From NCBI GenBank assembly GCA_029962745.1, contig CM057153.1:6601314-6665313 (forward strand): a stretch of DNA of 64,000 nt. Reading direction: 5' to 3'. Made by a program: the position numbers and the translations under genes. Position 1 is the first letter of the stretch, and every line of letters starts with the position of its first letter. Shown here one piece after another: positions 47,311 to 64,000 of this stretch. Source of the stretch: Echinometra lucunter. Its lineage: Eukaryota > Echinodermata > Echinoidea > Camarodonta > Echinometridae. A model generated the notes under the pieces. That model did no database searches. It saw nothing but the letters and a program-made list of their open reading frames with translations, and was not told where the DNA came from.

Positions 47311-64000
<16,690 letters not shown>

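Overview
The window is animal nuclear DNA. Exons are short with GT-AG introns, the sequence is AT-rich, and there are many terminal-inverted-repeat (TIR) mini-transposons, tRNA-derived SINEs and simple repeats. The two protein genes, together with the repeat style (GAGCGAAGCGAGC-type tracts, SINEs ending in a TTA-rich tail), fit an invertebrate deuterostome, most likely an echinoderm such as a sea urchin. The species call is inference.

Layout. Positions 1-29.9 kb hold no gene I can support. This part contains MITEs, a SINE with a 460-bp trinucleotide tail, a 500-base run of N (16671-17170) and two near-identical ~11.1-kb blocks (5559-16670 and 17171-~28289). The first block is the exact end of the left contig and the second is the exact start of the right contig. 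They are therefore almost certainly one locus present twice because two overlapping contigs were not merged. Each block carries a TTA-flanked PIF/Harbinger-derived element with a broken transposase fragment, and a ~706-bp long-TIR element with a tRNA-like core.

30012-40444 (+) is a complete 12-exon gene for peptide:N-glycanase (NGLY1; 612 aa: PUB domain, zinc-binding transglutaminase-like core with Cys264/His291/Asp308, PAW domain). All splice phases agree. 47311-64000 (-) is the 3' part of a neurobeachin-like gene (NBEAL1/2 family): the end of the BEACH domain and the WD40 propeller, in ten supported coding exons plus a tiny inferred terminal exon. The 5' part lies beyond the right edge. The two genes converge. 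Opposed AATAAA signals 11 bp apart near 42.28 kb suggest that their 3' UTRs meet there.

I see no new multi-gene system. The points most worth following are the unmerged contig overlap, a phase-preserving 48-nt candidate microexon in the NBEAL propeller, a four-copy array of the NGLY1 exon-9 splice acceptor, duplicated sequence flanking the NGLY1 catalytic-cysteine exon, and several MITEs sitting within a few tens of bases of splice acceptors. NGLY1 (cytosolic removal of N-glycans from misfolded glycoproteins) and NBEAL (membrane-traffic scaffold) have no evident shared pathway; their adjacency looks incidental.
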